DNA of 64,000 bases from Polytrichum commune. Its lineage: Eukaryota; Streptophyta; Polytrichopsida; Polytrichales; Polytrichaceae. The notes beneath the pieces were generated by a model. The model was not told where the DNA came from. It ran no database searches and was given only the letters and a program-made list of their open reading frames with translations. Below are positions 1 to 11,270 of this stretch, in pieces; position 1 is the stretch's first letter; every line of letters begins with the position of its first letter. The DNA lies in assembly GCA_950295325.1 (NCBI GenBank), contig OX485808.1:622501-686500 (forward strand), read 5' to 3'. The translations under genes and the position numbers were made by a program.

Positions 1-1586
1 CCAACAAACTCATTTCCTCCTTTCTTTGCATTTGGGTCCCCCTTGTGCTCCATAGTATCTATTGTTGGTAGAATGGTCTCACTTGTTTCTTGAGTTTGAG
101 GCTTGTTGGACTTGTCCATCTCCACAACATGGTTCATATTGTTTGAAGCACTGCAATGAAGTTCTTGCCGAATTTGACGGAGCCTCGAACAAATATCTTG
201 AAAGGTTGGTCTTTCTGATGGTTCAAAAGACCAACAATCTTTGATCAAAGATGCCAATGACTTAGGGCAATCGGGTGGCAAACTTGGCCTCTCTCCAGCT
301 TGCATCCTTTCTTTGACCTTGGCTCTATTACCTTCCGAGAATGGAATCACCTTCGTGAGAATGTAAGAACACACCATGGCAAAGCTAAATACGTCACTTT
401 TGAAAGCATTCACATGAGGTTTCAATAGATCATCAGATCTTGAAAATGTCTCTGGTGCCCTAAACCCAGTCGTACCTAGATTATTGGATGTTGGCTCTTC
501 GTATGCATCTTGTGCTTCAATCTTTGAAATTCCAAAGTCCACCAATTTAACTTTCATGTAGCCTATGGAATCCAATATGGGATCATTCAAAGAGCTCACA
601 AGTATATTATCGGGCTTCAAGTCACGGTGTGCAACATTCATGTCATGGAGATAGAGCATTCCGCTTGCAATTTGGAACATGACATCAACGACAACAAGGT
701 TGGATCGTAGCAAATCAAGGTTCTTGATAATTGCAACTCCAAGATTTCTCTCCATCTTCTCCATCACTATATATCGCCATTTGCCATCATGGTCATATCC
801 TTCACCACAACATATGAACTTAACAATGTTTGGATGACTCAACCCTGCTAAGATGCCCGCTTCTTTCTTGAAGTTTTCATACGCTTTATCATCATAACAT
901 ATGTCAACCGGTTTAAAAAACTTCATAGCCAATTCCAAGCCGAAGCAATTTGTTTCGTATACTTGTCCACAAGCACCGCCTCCCAACGGAGTTGATCGTT
1001 CAGGAATCCCGTTGTACGTTGGAAATGTTCCATAATTCAACTCAACGCCTTCTCCTTTCATTAGACAAACCAACCGGTCGTAAGCATACTTTGCAACTAC
1101 CTCATCCTTCAAGGACTTTGTTGCATCAGTATGTTTCAACAATTGTACGACCAATGCCTTTCGGTCTTTCTCCACTTCTGTAATATTGATTGGATTGAAA
1201 TCTATGGACTTTTGAAGGCCCATGGTCATTATCCCCAATATTCGGAATTGCTCACACAATGTATTGAAAATATAATTGAGCTCTTCAAGCAACTCACGAA
1301 ACTCCTCTTCATTATTTATCTGCCACAATGATGCATGAATCCAATCGTCCCTACCGCAATCTTGGATTAATGCCTCGATTTTACACACAACTTGATATAA
1401 ATCCTCCATATTTGGTCCAAGCTCCAGTTTGTGATGAGTTTGTCGATCCAAAGTCTTGAAATATTCTACAACACGGTTCGATATGATTTTCAAATGCAAA
1501 CATTGTTTTGCATTCAATAAAATTTTCTTTTGTTCCAATTGCTCCAATTTTTTTGAGCACTCCATAAATAACAAGGAGTTGTCCAT
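1..1586 (-). CDS. MLKL-like / plant protein kinase, 5' part (3' end outside window)
   Basis: The minus-strand frame is open from ATG at 1586 to the window edge, about 528 codons, with an in-frame TAG upstream near 1620. Residues 1-190 are helical and charged, resembling the N-terminal bundle of plant MLKL-type kinases. The kinase domain follows: glycine loop LGGGACGQVY near residue 200, AMKFFK with the ATP lysine near 222, HRDLKPDN with catalytic Asp 322 and Asn 327, DFG at 350 and GFRAPE with Glu 379. All catalytic residues are present, so an active Ser/Thr kinase is expected; the MLKL-like label rests on the helical N terminus and is less certain. After the kinase domain a polar tail continues off the edge. 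A shorter alternative start is ATG 1409, but the longer frame keeps the helical region. No intron is needed in the visible part. A role in immune or cell-death signalling would be family-based inference. Confidence 0.85.
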   Translation of the reverse strand, partial: MDNSLLFMECSKKLEQLEQKKILLNAKQCLHLKIISNRVVEYFKTLDRQTHHKLELGPNMEDLYQVVCKIEALIQDCGRDDWIHASLWQINNEEEFRELLEELNYIFNTLCEQFRILGIMTMGLQKSIDFNPINITEVEKDRKALVVQLLKHTDATKSLKDEVVAKYAYDRLVCLMKGEGVELNYGTFPTYNGIPERSTPLGGGACGQVYETNCFGLELAMKFFKPVDICYDDKAYENFKKEAGILAGLSHPNIVKFICCGEGYDHDGKWRYIVMEKMERNLGVAIIKNLDLLRSNLVVVDVMFQIASGMLYLHDMNVAHRDLKPDNILVSSLNDPILDSIGYMKVKLVDFGISKIEAQDAYEEPTSNNLGTTGFRAPETFSRSDDLLKPHVNAFKSDVFSFAMVCSYILTKVIPFSEGNRAKVKERMQAGERPSLPPDCPKSLASLIKDCWSFEPSERPTFQDICSRLRQIRQELHCSASNNMNHVVEMDKSNKPQTQETSETILPTIDTMEHKGDPNAKKGGNEFV

Positions 1587-3332
1587 GATGCAATACTTGC
1601 CACAACCCCTCAAATATATCTACTTTATAGAACCATAATTTGAAAGGAATTTGTACTACGAAGGAAGCTTGAAAGATCATATTATCATCTGCACATCCAA
1701 GCCAAAAGTCAAAAATAACAATGCACCTCCATGTACTTCACACTTGTTTCGACTTATTGCATGCAACATATATGACATTTGACAAAGTCAAATCTAGGAT
1801 TTAAGAATGGAAACATGTATTCTAAAAAGTCCTCCTTACTGGTTCCAACGCTATATAGTCTACCATGAACATACACAGCTTAATCACTTCATGTGATAAA
1901 CATGTTTGTAACATAATGTAGGATGTTAAATGATCTTGGGCAACCTTGACTTTCTACATTTATAAAAGATATTAAGGTGTAAAGAAACCTTCATAAACCA
2001 TTCATACAATATAGCATGAGCATTGTACTATATATAATACAAGTCTTTTCAAACTTGTATAATGATATTATTCAAGTATTTGTATTATTACATATATAAT
2101 CCACTTTTACATCTAATGACACTTACACTTTGAATTATTTCATCCATAATGTATAATTCATAACAACCTCACCTTAAAACACACATGATTTGGATGAAAT
2201 ATGGCAAATTGGATGAGAATGATACATCTATTCTCAATCATATCTCTACATTTTAAAAGCTTCTTGTGTATTTTGTATAATTTACTTGGAAAGTTGTTTT
2301 AACTTTCCAATTACCACAAAAATATGTACCAAACTAAGTAAAACATGTATCTAGAAAATCTTCAAAATATGTACATTAACAAGGAATTCTATCATATGTT
2401 GATACATTTTCCCCCATGTACATGTACCAACGCATGATGGAAACAATATCCTCACATGCATTATTATTTTCGTATAAACTATTTTGTCTAAATTTAATTA
2501 CATCCTAGTACTCTATTAGATGAGCATAACATTCGAACCTAAGCGAGGCTGCACTCAACACACTTGGGTTGACGGATTCAATCCAAACTAACACCTCTAT
2601 GTGACCAGATGAATAACATCCTTTTAGTCTATTCACAATTCTCCTCAAGCAATTAGTTTGCTCTTAAAAATAGTTTACGATTGCACGTGCCACTCAATAC
2701 CATTATCACGCACCACTATCCCTCCGAGTCATTCAACTATTCCCAAATAGGACGGGAATTTCGACCCAAGAACATGGTGGATGGAAATTCCTACATGAAT
2801 CATGCAAGCACATGATTGTGTTGAAATAGAAAGATTTGCAACTATGTGAAGGGATAGGATATACCAATGATGGTGGTGATGTGGTAAGATTGCCCTTGAA
2901 GTCAACTTCCCAATCTTCATGATCCATGCTACCGGGGGAATCACACAAGTCCCTACTCTACAACACCACACTAAACACTGAAGTTAGCATGGCCCACACC
3001 AAATGTCGTCGACCATATGCATCTATATGTCTTGTAGTCACTGAGTGGCAACTAGGGAGGGGTGTCATACCACACTTGGTGCTACATGACAAGTCATGAA
3101 GACAACTCCGATCAACATGGCCCGCCGTTTTTAATCCCACACTCAATGTCTATGGTCTTGATTTCTCACTAAATTGTTGGGTGCACAAAATCCCTACGAA
3201 CAACCGTTGCTCAACTCAACATCGAGGCAACCAAGTTTCTTCCCTAGACAACCACCAACAAGTATGATCCACAAAGAAGAGCCTAGGTAAATAGGAAGCA
3301 ACCTACATGTGAAGTAGATTACCTCGTAATTA
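1587..3332. other. AT-rich intergenic DNA upstream of the kinase
   Basis: No coding frame is supported. For the minus-strand kinase, a TATATAG motif lies about 265 bp upstream of its ATG (plus 1851-1857) and a longer TATATAT tract lies near 2029-2041; either could serve as a TATA box, but neither is proven. Confidence 0.4.
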
Positions 3333-3591
3333 CCCACCTCTCTGCATGAAAAACACCTACTTCACTTCAAGATATTGATACGTTCTCAAAGAAACAAACA
3401 AATCTTCAGCTATGGGTAGAACTACAAGTTGCACACAAATTGGTCGAGCCAAGCGATATTTCTAACGGTTACATACCGTTTCTTCATCGTTGCAGAGTGA
3501 AACAAGAGGTAGCGTCCAACAAAGCCTGGAAAGCGAAAGGGACGAGGAGCCCAAAGAATAATAAATCAGTGGCCATGACCCCAAGTGTCAT
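3333..3591 (+). repeat. Dispersed direct repeat, copy 1
   Basis: About 259 bp, starting at CCCACCTCTCTGCATGA and ending near CAAGTGTCAT, recurs at 5617-5874 in the same orientation with only scattered differences. It contains a short frame shared by both copies, but nothing recognisable. The repeat type is unknown. Confidence 0.75.
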
Positions 3592-4790
3592 GGAGGAATT
3601 CCTTTTAACAATTCTTGATGTCCTTGAAAAATACACCAGGGGGAAACTGCAATAGCGCAGGTATACCAATTACTCCACTTCTCTTCCGTTTCCAGAAATC
3701 TGAATGTGAAACGTTTGTACAAGAAGCCAAGGCTCTAGAAAAGATGCAGCAAGCAGATCTGTCGTCTCTTTTAGTCCCCTGCACCTGATGAAACTGCTTC
3801 CTCCTTGCCCCTGGTTATATAATACTCAGGGAAAGCCTCTTCAATGTATGACTCCGAGCGCCTCCCCTCTGGGAACCACACCCTGGGCTGGGCTTCTGCA
3901 AGAGAAGCACCCAGGCAGCCCAGGCTCCCCGGCAGAAAAGGGTATATCTTAAGAATGTCACGCATCGAGAATCCCTGTAATAATTACGCACACTCCTTGC
4001 ACTTGCCAAACTGCTTCAAAATAAGAAGTTTGTCACATTCCTGAAACAAGAGCCAAATCCTACCTCAACAGAGTACAGCTCAAGTGTCCATTTCAAGGAA
4101 ATCCTTTGGTCAATAATCTGAGATGAACGTGAGATTAACCTTCAACTGAGGTCTCTGGACAATATAAAGTAGGCAGGCCTTAAATGGACACTTTAAGCTC
4201 TGCACCCACATCACCTAGGATACAATCACACAAATAGTGCGAGATGATTGTTGATGCCAAATCGTGTTAGTTAGTCATTTGCCTCATTATTTTCATATTA
4301 GTATCTTATAGTTTATCAAAGTAAAAATTCTCGTGGACATAAATGGTCATATAGGTCCCCCCCAATTATGATGACTAACCACACACCACTCATGTATAGC
4401 TGTCTAATTAGCAAAAGTGACCATGAAAGGCCCGCTTACCTTAGCTCTTTGCTGGCTCAAATTCCCTCACTAACAGTCCAACACAACCCCCTCATCCAAT
4501 TACCACTACAGAAACTCCTCTTGCAATTGACCTCGTCTATGGCTACCCCTGTCCAAAACCCGTCGGACGTCGGGCCCAGGGTGCACACCTCCAAAAATCC
4601 CGACAAGCTCTCCAACTCCACCGCTCCTCAACCAAATGAGGTGATTCCTGACTTCAACCCACGCACCTGACAAGCCAAACATTACCGGCAAGTAAACCCC
4701 CGCACTTAAATTACCCACCCTCGCTCCTGCATCCTCAAAATTCGCATGCGGTAAACGTGCCTAATTCCCACCTAGCAATAATTTGGACGC

Positions 4791-5073
4791 CTGTATTTGA
4801 TTGGTATGTGGTTAATAGTGGATCTAAGAACGGGCACCAAAAAGACATGTGTTCAAACTATACTAACTACTCTAGGCTCAATAGTCGACATGATTGGGGG
4901 ACCTATATGACCACTTAATGAGCACAAGAATCTTCACTTTGATAATGAATAAATCATTCAGATGAGATCCAAAAGCTATGAGGCTAATGGCTACGGACAC
5001 GAATTGCAATTGGCAATCATCTGCACTAATTGCGTGTTTCATACCTTACTTCCCTAGAAGTGGGTGCACAGAG
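4791..5073 (+). repeat. Diverged dispersed repeat, copy 1
   Basis: This stretch (TCTAGGCTCAATAGTCGACA, ATGGCTACGGACAC and other shared blocks) matches 7590-7881 with many substitutions and small indels. Together with the 3.3/5.6 kb pair it suggests that this area was built by duplication of an older, unidentified repeat. The rest of 3592-5616 shows no supported gene. Confidence 0.55.
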
Positions 5074-5616
5074 AGAGGTATCTAAATTAGGCACACCTAC
5101 CTTATCCTTACTCTCGACATCCAAAACTACCCGATCCTAAAATACGATAATCGACGCTCCAAGGTAACACGAATGTTCTTGATAGGAAACAAGAATCACA
5201 AGACATCATCATCAATTCATCCAATCCTCTTCCCAAATTCTCAATTCTATAGACGAGTCCTTTACAACGTAATCTCACTCACAGTGGTGGACCAGAAACT
5301 CCTCGTGAGCCGGCAATGCAGAACAACAACAACGATGAAAATTGAAGATTCTCACCTTCTCACAACCAACCACAACCGCACCGACCTCGATCAGGATTTG
5401 ATGCTCCCACCACGGCCTGCTTAGTGACGAGAAAATCAGCGGAAAAGGGTGTTCACCGCCGCATGAGAGCACCAAACCCCCTATGTGGCCCGCAGGACCT
5501 TGGAACAGCACAGAATTTGCGAAAGAAAGGGATTGGGAGTAACGGCAAGAGGAGAAGGAGCGCACGGAGGGACGCATGTAGTGAGGGCACACGTGGATGG
5601 CATGTGCGGGGAGTGG

Positions 5617-5874
5617 CCCACCTCTCTGCATGACAAACACCTACGTCACTTCAAGATATTAATACATCTAAAAGAAACAAACAAATCTTCAGCTATTGGT
5701 AGAACCACAAGTTGCACACAAATTGGTCGAGCCAAGCGATATTTCTAACGGTTACATACCTTTTCTTCATCGTTGCAGAGTGAAACAAGAGGTAGCGTCC
5801 AACAAAGCCTGGGAAGCGAAAGGGACAAGGAGCCCAAAGAATAATAAATCAGTGCCCATGACCACGAGTGTCAT
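5617..5874 (+). repeat. Dispersed direct repeat, copy 2
   Basis: Second copy of the 259-bp repeat at 3333-3591, in the same orientation and 2.28 kb downstream. The flanks of the two copies differ, so the shared unit ends near the stated coordinates. Confidence 0.75.
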
Positions 5875-8800
5875 CAGAAACCACTGCCGTTGCCAGCCAC
5901 GAACCACCATCACCAAAGAACCTGTAAGTTATGGGAGTTGATTGATCGTGAGAGCCAAAGTGGCGAACAAAGGCCAGCAGGAGAAGAAAAGGTTGGCTAT
6001 AGCAGAGAAGAAGGCGCTTTCGTCCAAAGGATCGTGGTTCCCAAGTCCACGTCCATAACGTAATGGGCAAGGAAGACCCGGACTTGGTCACACTGGGTCA
6101 CCGATGCCACGGACAAGACCCACGCTGGCAAAGTGTCTGTACTTACTCGAGATTCGTTCTCCTTGTATTATTGTCTTGCCTTTAAGAGGTGCACAGTCAG
6201 AAACCTTAAATTTTTCAATATGATAATGTTTCATGCCTTGCGGATTCCAAGTGTACCTTGGGGAATTAGCAACACTTGGACCTTGGACCATTATTGGGTT
6301 TCCTCCCTCCACCTTAGTTGGCAGGCTAGCCAAAGTGTCTGTATTTAAATCACTCCACGTTTGCGTCCGTGCCAGCAACCTAAGCTACCCTCCTCCACAC
6401 TTCCTCTAGTGCTCAATATAATAATTGTTCACACATAAACAATGGATCCCACAGAGTGCATGTAGTTACATTAAAATATTTATATACGTCTATGCTACAT
6501 TTCAAAAGCACACAAGGGACAAAAGTGTCTGTATTTACATCACTCGATATTTGCGCCCTTTACAGACACAGATGGACGATCCCAACTTTGGATGCACGCA
6601 ACCCTCAACCCTCAACCCCTGCCTGCAAGCTGTGTTACCCTCCACAACACTTCCTACAGTGTTCAATATAATAACGTTCATGTTCCCTTGCTGAGTCAAG
6701 CTAATGTGATTGACAACAGAGAAATAATTGTGCAACAAGGCTGAGCACTTATACTTAAGAGTCCTAATTTTTACCCCCAAAAACCTGATTCCCTCCATCG
6801 AAGCCAACACTGTCTGTACATTTACTGCACTTCTCCATAAAGGAGTCACATTTTGCACATTTTTGTGAGACTCTCCAACATGTTGGTGAAGTTATCGTTC
6901 TCTTAAGATTTTTGAGATGCTTCTGCTTCTCCTGTTGGCTGCACAACATATAAACAAGGCATGTTATTTTTGGTCACTGCACAACAAGCTTAGGATTAGG
7001 CATTCAATGGTGTGGTGTTTAGAGTATCCTTGTAAGAATTGTTCTTCAAACGATCATTGCAGATGAAAGCACTAGTACTAAAATAAGAATGACCAGAGAT
7101 GGGTAATCCAGAGCTTTTAGGGTTACATACTCAATACAAAGCTATCAGAAACTAGAATGAAAATAGAAAATAAAAACAGACATGCTGCAATAGCCAAATG
7201 GTGGCAAGCCATATGACCAGGGACCATCCACAACATCCCCACTGACTTCAAAAGTTCTCGATAATGGATCCTTGTCTTGAGTTTCTATTACATCTCCAGA
7301 GGTAAGGGGAAGACTCGAGCAACTTGTTGAATAGCATGTGTACCAAGACCTCTATTTCAACGCAAGGAACCCATGGGAGATAAGACAAACCCCTGAAGTA
7401 GGAAGAATGCTAAGAAGAGTGGAGTTAAGAAGCTCAGAAGAGTGTTGGAATTGGTGATGTACTTTGTTAGCACAATGCTATGTTCTAAAGAGTGGGCTTT
7501 TGATGAAACTGTGAATACCAGAGGAAAATATAATGTTTGTCATTGTAAGGTATGCAGGCCTTTCATGGTCACTTTCTTTAATTGAGCAGCTATATTTGAG
7601 TGGTGTGTGGTTGAATGTGAATGTAAAAACGGATACCAGAAAAACATGTGTTTAAAAGAAATTGGACTACATACTCCAAATTTGTTAACCATTCTAGGCT
7701 CAATAATCAACATAATTGGGGGCCTACCGTTTGATGAGCTTGAAAAAGCTCACACTTTGTTAGTGAATGAAATATTCATATGAGCTCCAGAAGCAATGAG
7801 GCAAATGGCTACGGACACAATTTGGAATTGGCAGTCATTCGCTCTAATTGCATGTTTTGCATCCTAGGAGGTATGAGTGCAGAGCTTAAAATGTCCATTT
7901 AAGGCCTGCTTACCTTAGTCTTATTGTACAGATGCAACAAAGAATTCAGATTAATGTGTGTCGGTGGAGCTGATTGAGAGGGCAATACAGAGCATCATAA
8001 CAAAAAAAGGGAGAGAAAAATAAGAACCTTGTCTTGTGCATAATGCCATGAGATGCCACGAGTGATGTTGAAAACCAGGTTTCATCCAACCCAGAGTGTG
8101 GCGAGCCCCAGCCCTGCTATCACACTTTTGTATGCGACATCTGCAAACTTCACCATCTCTGCAATAAATTACCTGTAGGTACAAAGTTCCATCAATTTAG
8201 GGCCGATAACATCCACTTCCAAGCCCTAAAAGCCAGGAAATACTATTAAATACTAAAGCCTAGTTTGTTTGCGTCGTGCACCCTGTGCCAACTACACATT
8301 CCCTGCAATACCTGAAACAAGAGTAAAACCCTTCCTCAACTAACCGACACACAGCTGAAGTCCACTTGCAGTCAGTACGATGGTAAATGCTTCGAATCTG
8401 TCAATTTCTCACAAGTAAAAACAGCGTGATCGATTGACTAATTCACGAAGAATCTCTATCTCCAAACCTAGTACCACAATAATTGATTTCAAGACAGACG
8501 AGAAACAGCTCTCCAGAATAACATGAATGTTCTCTGATACGAAGAACACTCGCGAGAATAGAATAGACTACAATCTCCTACGTATCCTCTTTCCACACTC
8601 ACTTCGACTCGGTAGAAGTCTACTAGTCTAAATCCCCATGGACATTGACTCTAACAAGTCGTTCAAGATCTTCTCCAGTAATTCGGATTGACATGAAAGA
8701 ATCCCCTGACCTTGCCAACACCAGCCACAATCAAATCAAACAGCACCAGAACTTCATACCCTACAATGAACAGAGAGAGAGGACTCTCACCGCAACAACA

Positions 8801-9240
8801 GAGCACCAAACCCCAACCTCTCTCTCCAACCGCAAAACAGCACGGATGTTGGCGAAAATTGGTGCCCTGCTCCGGCGAAAGGTCAGAAATTAAGGAACAC
8901 ACGCAATGTCTAGACGATGGGTGCAGCGTGTATGCGAATGGGCATATGGTGGGAGCGTATTGGCTATGGCGGAAACCCTAAGTCTGGGTTTCGCGACAAG
9001 GGAGCGTGGAGGACCGCCTCCAAGGCCACCACCGCTCTTGCCTCCGTTCCCACGACGATCACGTTGCGTTCCCTCTCGTTCCCAAACGAACTAGAAAGAC
9101 TACATTGGTGACTAGCCAAAGGAGCATCTACACCAACACTACACATTAAGTCAAAGACACGTCAAAGTGGGTTTATTATTCATTACCCTTTAACCCCTAA
9201 ACGCTCATGCCTTCACATTCCATTTTCGGGCACCTCCAGC
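5875..9240. other. Non-coding repeat-derived DNA
   Basis: No coding frame is convincing. Two partial repeats of one unit (AAAGTGTCTGTATTTA...CAATATAATAA) lie at about 6333-6425 and 6523-6672. Position 7590-7881 is the second copy of the diverged repeat at 4791-5073. Parts of 8500-8890 weakly resemble 5160-5600, again pointing to an old duplication. Confidence 0.4.
7590..7881 (+). repeat. Diverged dispersed repeat, copy 2
   Basis: Partner of 4791-5073. Shared blocks include TTCTAGGCTCAATAATCAACA, written here with differences, and AATGGCTACGGACACA. Both copies keep the same block order, so this is common descent and not chance similarity. Confidence 0.55.
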
Positions 9241-9530
9241 ACTACACTAAATACGAACTCATGCACTAAATATCAATAACCTATAAAAGTAAGTAACATT
9301 AAATGTAAACTCAAACACTAAATATCAACTATAGTAACATGTGAAAATTATATATTCTAAATGAATGTTAGTAAGGATATGACAAAAAATTAACAATGAT
9401 AAAAGAAGAATTCCAACATATTTTCTAGCATATCTTCTAACTATCAAAGAATAAAAAATTAGTGTTGAGCATGGTAGGGTGATAACAATATTAAATATAA
9501 TCAAACACTAAATATCCTATTTAGTGTAGT
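9241..9530. mobile_element. AT-rich MITE with ACTACACTAAATA inverted ends
   Basis: Left end ACTACACTAAATA (9241-9253) is matched inverted by TATTTAGTGTAGT (9518-9530). The interior is AT-rich and non-coding and repeats the motif CACTAAATATCAA near both ends. A lone, related end lies at about 9889-9912 and a related longer element at 48481-48856. The superfamily is not determinable and no clear target duplication is seen. Confidence 0.6.
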
Positions 9531-10120
9531 TCCAAAAAAAATTATGTAGGAAAATAAAATATGTTTTCTTTGAAATCCATCCAACAACGAGGAGCCGCAA
9601 CCAGTACCAAGCCGAGAGGAAGCGGAGAATGAGCATAAAGCATAGACCTCTACCGGTCAATGGCCGGGATGACACCCGGATGATACCATAGGGGGTCATA
9701 GGGTATCTAGAATATTTGAAATCCCAGCGGTAGATATCTTGCCATGCACTTGGGGAATTGAAAATTTTCCGATTTCAATAACGGCCCTACCTCTTTATAT
9801 CCGGCCGGGTCCATTGCTTTCCCAATTGTCCATCCGATACATAGTCATGCCAAACGGCTATTAGCCAACCCAACTGGTCGGCATGTAACTACACTAAATA
9901 TGATATTTAGGGTCATATGGCTTTAATTGCGTGTATGATGTGTGTTATCAATAATTTGTCCAGGTGATTGTTTGGGGAGGAGGGGTTTCGTATGTGTTTT
10001 TGAAGCTATCTATAAATATGAACATGTCGGTGGTGAGTATCTTTGTGTTTTCTATAGCGATTAGTATTGTGTATAGTTATGCCCTTGGTAAATTCGGGTA
10101 ACCTAGTAGTATGGCAGCTA

Positions 10121-11270
10121 CCGTACGTTAAGGGCAGCTTCGGCACAAAATAATTCTAAAAATAGACGCCGAAAATTTTAGAAAATTATTGACATTTTTT
10201 GCCGAATATAAAATTAATTAATTTTCAAAATTGCCGAAAAGTAAGAAATTTTAACTTCTCACTAGAATTTTACTTACACTGGAAGCATATATGAATTTTG
10301 AAGGAGAGAAGGTGCTCCTTTTGTAATCAAGCTCACTTACATTAGTCCACAAAGAATATGGGTTAAGAAGTAGCAAGACTCTAAGTGAGGCTTTTCAAAT
10401 GTGTTGTACACAATTTTTTGGAGTCCAATTGAGCATAGAAGATGAAGTTTTATAGAATTTTGTCCAACTAACAAAAGTTGAGAAATCAAGTAATCTTCCA
10501 CCCCCAACAAGTTTTGTGTCAAAATAAGTCTTTATGCAAAAGATATGGACAAAACATTGCAGCTGTGTAGAGATCAAAAAATTAAAATGCGTTCATAACA
10601 GTTTTTCGGAGCTCATTTGTGCATAGAAGATCAACTTTTTTGGAAATTTGTTGCTCGAAGAAAAGTTTAGAAATCAAGTAATCTTCCACCTCCAACAAGT
10701 TTTGTGTCAAAATAAGTCTTTATGCGAAAGATATGGACAAAACATTGCAGCCGTGTAAAGATCAAAAAATTAAAATGCGTTCATAACAGTTTTTCGGAGC
10801 TCATTTGTGCATAGAAGATCAACTTTTTTGGAATTTTGTTGCTCTAAGAAAAGTTTAGAAATCAAGTAATCTTTCACCTCCAACAAATTTTATGTCATTT
10901 GAAGACTCTATGCAAAAGTTATGCGTGTTATAAAAATGAAGTCTAACTAGGTGCTTCACCTCAAACTTTACATGTCCCATATGCATTGTTGAACACAACT
11001 CCACTCTACTTGTATAAAGCACAGAGCATTCTCAACTCTTCACAAAATTGTGAAAGATTTATATCTTTTGTAAAACTCTTCACACAAATCGTGAATGAAC
11101 ATCCTTGTTTACTGTTAGATAATAACTTCTTGGATGTATGCCGAAATTGCATTATTAAACTATTTAAAATGCCGAAATTTTTAGTATTTTTTTTTTTGCC
11201 GCCGGACACTGTTTTTTTACTTTTAATAATTATTCGGCAAGAGAGCGCCGAAGCTGCCCTTAACGTACGG
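10121..11270 (+). mobile_element. TIR DNA transposon, non-autonomous, copy 1
   Basis: Perfect 24-bp inverted ends start CCGTACGTTAAGGGCAGC and are flanked by TA on both sides, which fits a TA target duplication (Tc1/mariner-like, inference). Near the ends the hexamer GCCGAA/TTCGGC recurs about eight times, the usual look of transposase-binding subterminal repeats. The interior has three copies of a 188-bp-period unit at 10481, 10669 and 10857. No transposase is encoded; a 117-aa frame near 10986 is shared with the second copy only because the copies are nearly identical. Copy 2 is at 48891-49852, inverted. Confidence 0.85.

Noticed and set aside
2527-2600. Second tRNA-like B box (GGTTCGAAT on the minus strand)
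   Set aside because: No A box at the right distance and no cloverleaf; a single short motif is not evidence.
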